Shown here one piece after another: positions 61,841 through 64,000 of a stretch of 64,000 nt of DNA. The stretch is from Congeria kusceri. Lineage: Eukaryota > Mollusca > Bivalvia > Myida > Dreissenidae. Location of the stretch: contig JAPFQT010000156.1 of NCBI GenBank assembly GCA_027627225.1, forward strand, positions 1-64,000. Reading direction: 5' to 3'. The number at the start of each line of letters is the position of its first letter. Position 1 is the first letter of the stretch. The notes below the pieces were generated by a model. It made no database searches and was not told where the DNA came from. It saw nothing but the letters and a program-made list of their open reading frames with translations. The position numbers and the translations under genes are program-made.

Positions 61841-62750
61841 ATCAATTTGACTGATATCCTTGTTAAAAAGTACATAGTCCCTTTAATATAAGTATAAATA
61901 AAAGATATTTACATAATTAGACGTAAACACATGCATTGCACAACTTTACTTTTATTGCATTATTATTGTTTTTATTTAGTGATTTATTTCCAATTCTTTT
62001 CACTAAGTATACCCCAAGACTTCTTATTTAAAATGGACCTAACGAATGCACAATTAGTATTACGGTTTTAATAATATTCTTGACATTTATTTAGTAAACC
62101 ATTGAACGCCTTCAATGCTTTTTCAAATAATTCAAGGTAAAATTTCCAGTGTAGTTAAAACAACACCTAGCTAATTAAAATCATAATCAGCAAAAAACAA
62201 AAGAATAAGGGCAAATTCTAAATATACAACCCTGAATTAGCATACTTTTGCAGAATACTCGCAAACATATAAAATAATAAACGGATATAACCTCACCTTG
62301 GCGCAACCCGACAGCATACGAAAAATAAAACATCGGAATATGATGCAAATGACTTAAAACAAACATTATCGTTTTGATACATATTGCGGATAATTTTCAG
62401 AATCTTCCTTTGAATTCTTAGTCTGTAGGATATCTAAAAAGTCGTACAGATCGTACATCGTGTTGTGGTAAGTATACGCACGTTATTGTGTGCTAGATGA
62501 TAAGGGCATGTTGTTGAATGTGGGCAATAACAAAATATAACAAACACATATTTCACAATAAAATAAAACAAGCGATGGCACACTATACATAATTCAAATG
62601 CTTATTTCCCTTACACTAACAATTATTTGTATATGACAAATCAATGTGACCGTGATTGTTTGTTAAAAACTTCTTGCGATAATTTGCACTAAAGGCAATT
62701 ATCAACAACTAGAGGAATAAGCAGCGAACTAGTAATACATAACATAAATT
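61841..62750. other. Spacer, no gene seen
   Basis: AT-rich, nothing recognisable. Confidence 0.35.
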
Positions 62751-62794
62751 TTGAAAAAAAAAAAAATTGTACCCAGAATAATTTTAACGTCAAA

Positions 62795-64000
62795 ATGAAT
62801 GGAAATATGCCAACACAAACAAATGTTGATAATCATAGCATTCACAACAGTTTAGTCAAGAGCATTGACACCGAAATAAACCTCAAACTAAACATATTAT
62901 CTTTAAATGTTTGTGGATTAAGAAGAAAAATGTATAATCCAGATTTCTTAAAATTTGTAAATCAGTACTCGATAATAGGATTTTAAGAAACAAAACTTGA
63001 CAATACGCACTTTGTACAATTAAATAATTATGATATTTATTTCAAAAATAGAAAAAATAATAATCAGAAGAAAATCAGGGGGCTTAGCTGTTGCGATTCG
63101 AAAGGAAATAACTAAATATGTTACATACATGGAATCAGATTGCAATTTGGTATTATGGTTTAAAATTTCTAAAAACCTTGTTAAAAAAGATAGTGCTATA
63201 ATAATTGGAGTTACTTACATTCCCCCAAATAGATCATTTCTTAAGTATACAAACTAAACTTGATGTGTACGCGAACAAATATAAACACTTTTGCATATTT
63301 GGGGATTTCAATTCGAGAACAAAAGATGTGTGTGACTTCATAAACTTGGATAAAACTTTTTTTGAAATGCAAAATATGTCTGACATTATAGAAGAATATA
63401 AAGCCGAAATGTATAACTTTGATATTGCAAAATGTGTTACGCAGAACAGACTCAACAAAGATACAACGATTAATAACTACGGCTATTGATTTTTAGAGTT
63501 TTTACGATGTAATAACTTGTACATACTTAACGATAGAACAAAAGGTGACGAATCAGGTTACATGTAATGATGTAAGTGTTGTTGACTATTTTATTACCAC
63601 GTCATCGTTATTAAAACATGTACAACATTTAACTGTTCATGGTTATTGCCCGTTATTATCTGATGTACATAACGCTGTTAGTCTGGAATGCATCTTTAAA
63701 TCGAAATTTGTTAAGGAACATGAAGTATATGAACAGAAACCAAGGCGTTGGAAAGATGATAAAATTGAAGATTTTTTAAATAACACATAAATACACATTA
63801 CATACAAAATATAGAAAATAAGTTAGATACGTGTAGAAATAATCCGACTAATCTGAAGGCTGACCTAGATAGTATTCTAAATGAACTCTCTGATATGTTC
63901 GTAACAACTTCAAAAAATGCATTTGGAAACGTCTCAAAACTTGTTCAAAACCAAACCAAACTTCACCCTTAATGGTTTGGTAAAGAGTGCAAAGAGGCCA
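62795..64000 (+). pseudogene. LINE endonuclease region, broken, runs off the right edge
   Basis: Frames in order: 62795-62986 (LNILSLNVCGLRRK, then an in-frame stop replacing the residue before ETKL), a shift at 63000-63060, 63061-63257 (KSGGLAVAIRKEI, IIIGVTYIPPNRS) and 63205-63489 (HFCIFGDFNSRTKD, the GDFN box of apurinic-type endonucleases). Then come 63545-63790 (VVDYFITTSSLL) and a frame to the edge with FGKECKEA just before the RT. It is a different element from the one at 9.4 kb, with a longer N-terminal part. The RT, if present, lies beyond 64000. Confidence 0.8.

Overview
The window is AT-rich eukaryotic DNA: coding capacity is split into short exons with GT/AG borders, and most of the sequence is intron, spacer and repeat. 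The repeat types (CR1/Jockey-like LINEs, a Ngaro-type tyrosine-recombinase retroelement, a Penelope-like fragment, the 'ggtcataattctgccaaaattgg' and 'gtgaccttgac' satellites, (GGAC)n-linked units) and the gene family point to a bivalve mollusc. This is inferred from sequence character only; no search was run.

The host genes are a tandem array of six TNF-superfamily ligand copies, all on the minus strand: G1 (about 3.3-6.0 kb), G2 (15.3-19.3 kb), G3 (25.8-28.0 kb), G4 (33.2-35.6 kb), G5 (47.1-49.4 kb) and G6 (57.3-58.3 kb). They share one gene architecture. A 252-276 nt exon carries a transmembrane anchor and Cys-containing stalk. It is followed by a 37-43 nt micro-exon (QTIDEYY-like), a 90-99 nt exon (consensus CDSYExQTPYVQAVGI) and a terminal 395-416 nt exon holding the TNF homology domain. 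G1, G3 and probably G4 are open throughout and would give type II membrane ligands of about 267-269 residues. G2 lacks a usable AG acceptor for its TNF exon. G5 has frameshifts and damaged splice sites. G6 has an internal deletion, frameshifts and no recognisable membrane-anchor exon. By exon 3 sequence the copies fall into groups G1/G6, G2/G4/G5 and G3. In G2/G4/G5 the exon 3 donor position reads GA or GG instead of GT.

A block at 1-1530 is repeated at about 8520-13290, upstream of G1. This suggests that the array continues to the left of the window. After that duplication, copy A took a palindromic MITE (457-645) and copy B took a 3.5-kb LINE (9424-12897, flanked by a TATTTAG target duplication), so each copy preserves the other's empty site.

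Mobile DNA fills most of the rest. There is a degenerate LINE at 21.4-22.5 kb (minus) and a degenerate Ngaro/DIRS-type element at about 42.2-46.9 kb (minus) with gag-like, RT/RNase H, tyrosine recombinase and SGNH hydrolase parts. A Penelope-like fragment lies at 49.6-50.4 kb (plus), and the 5' half of another LINE runs off the right end from 62.75 kb (plus). Several foldbacks and MITEs (14.1, 14.5, 16.5, 32.7-33.1, 52.8-53.8 kb), two pairs of dispersed 0.6-1.4-kb repeats and many satellites occupy introns and spacers. One orphan TPR-like terminal exon lies at 38.7 kb (minus).
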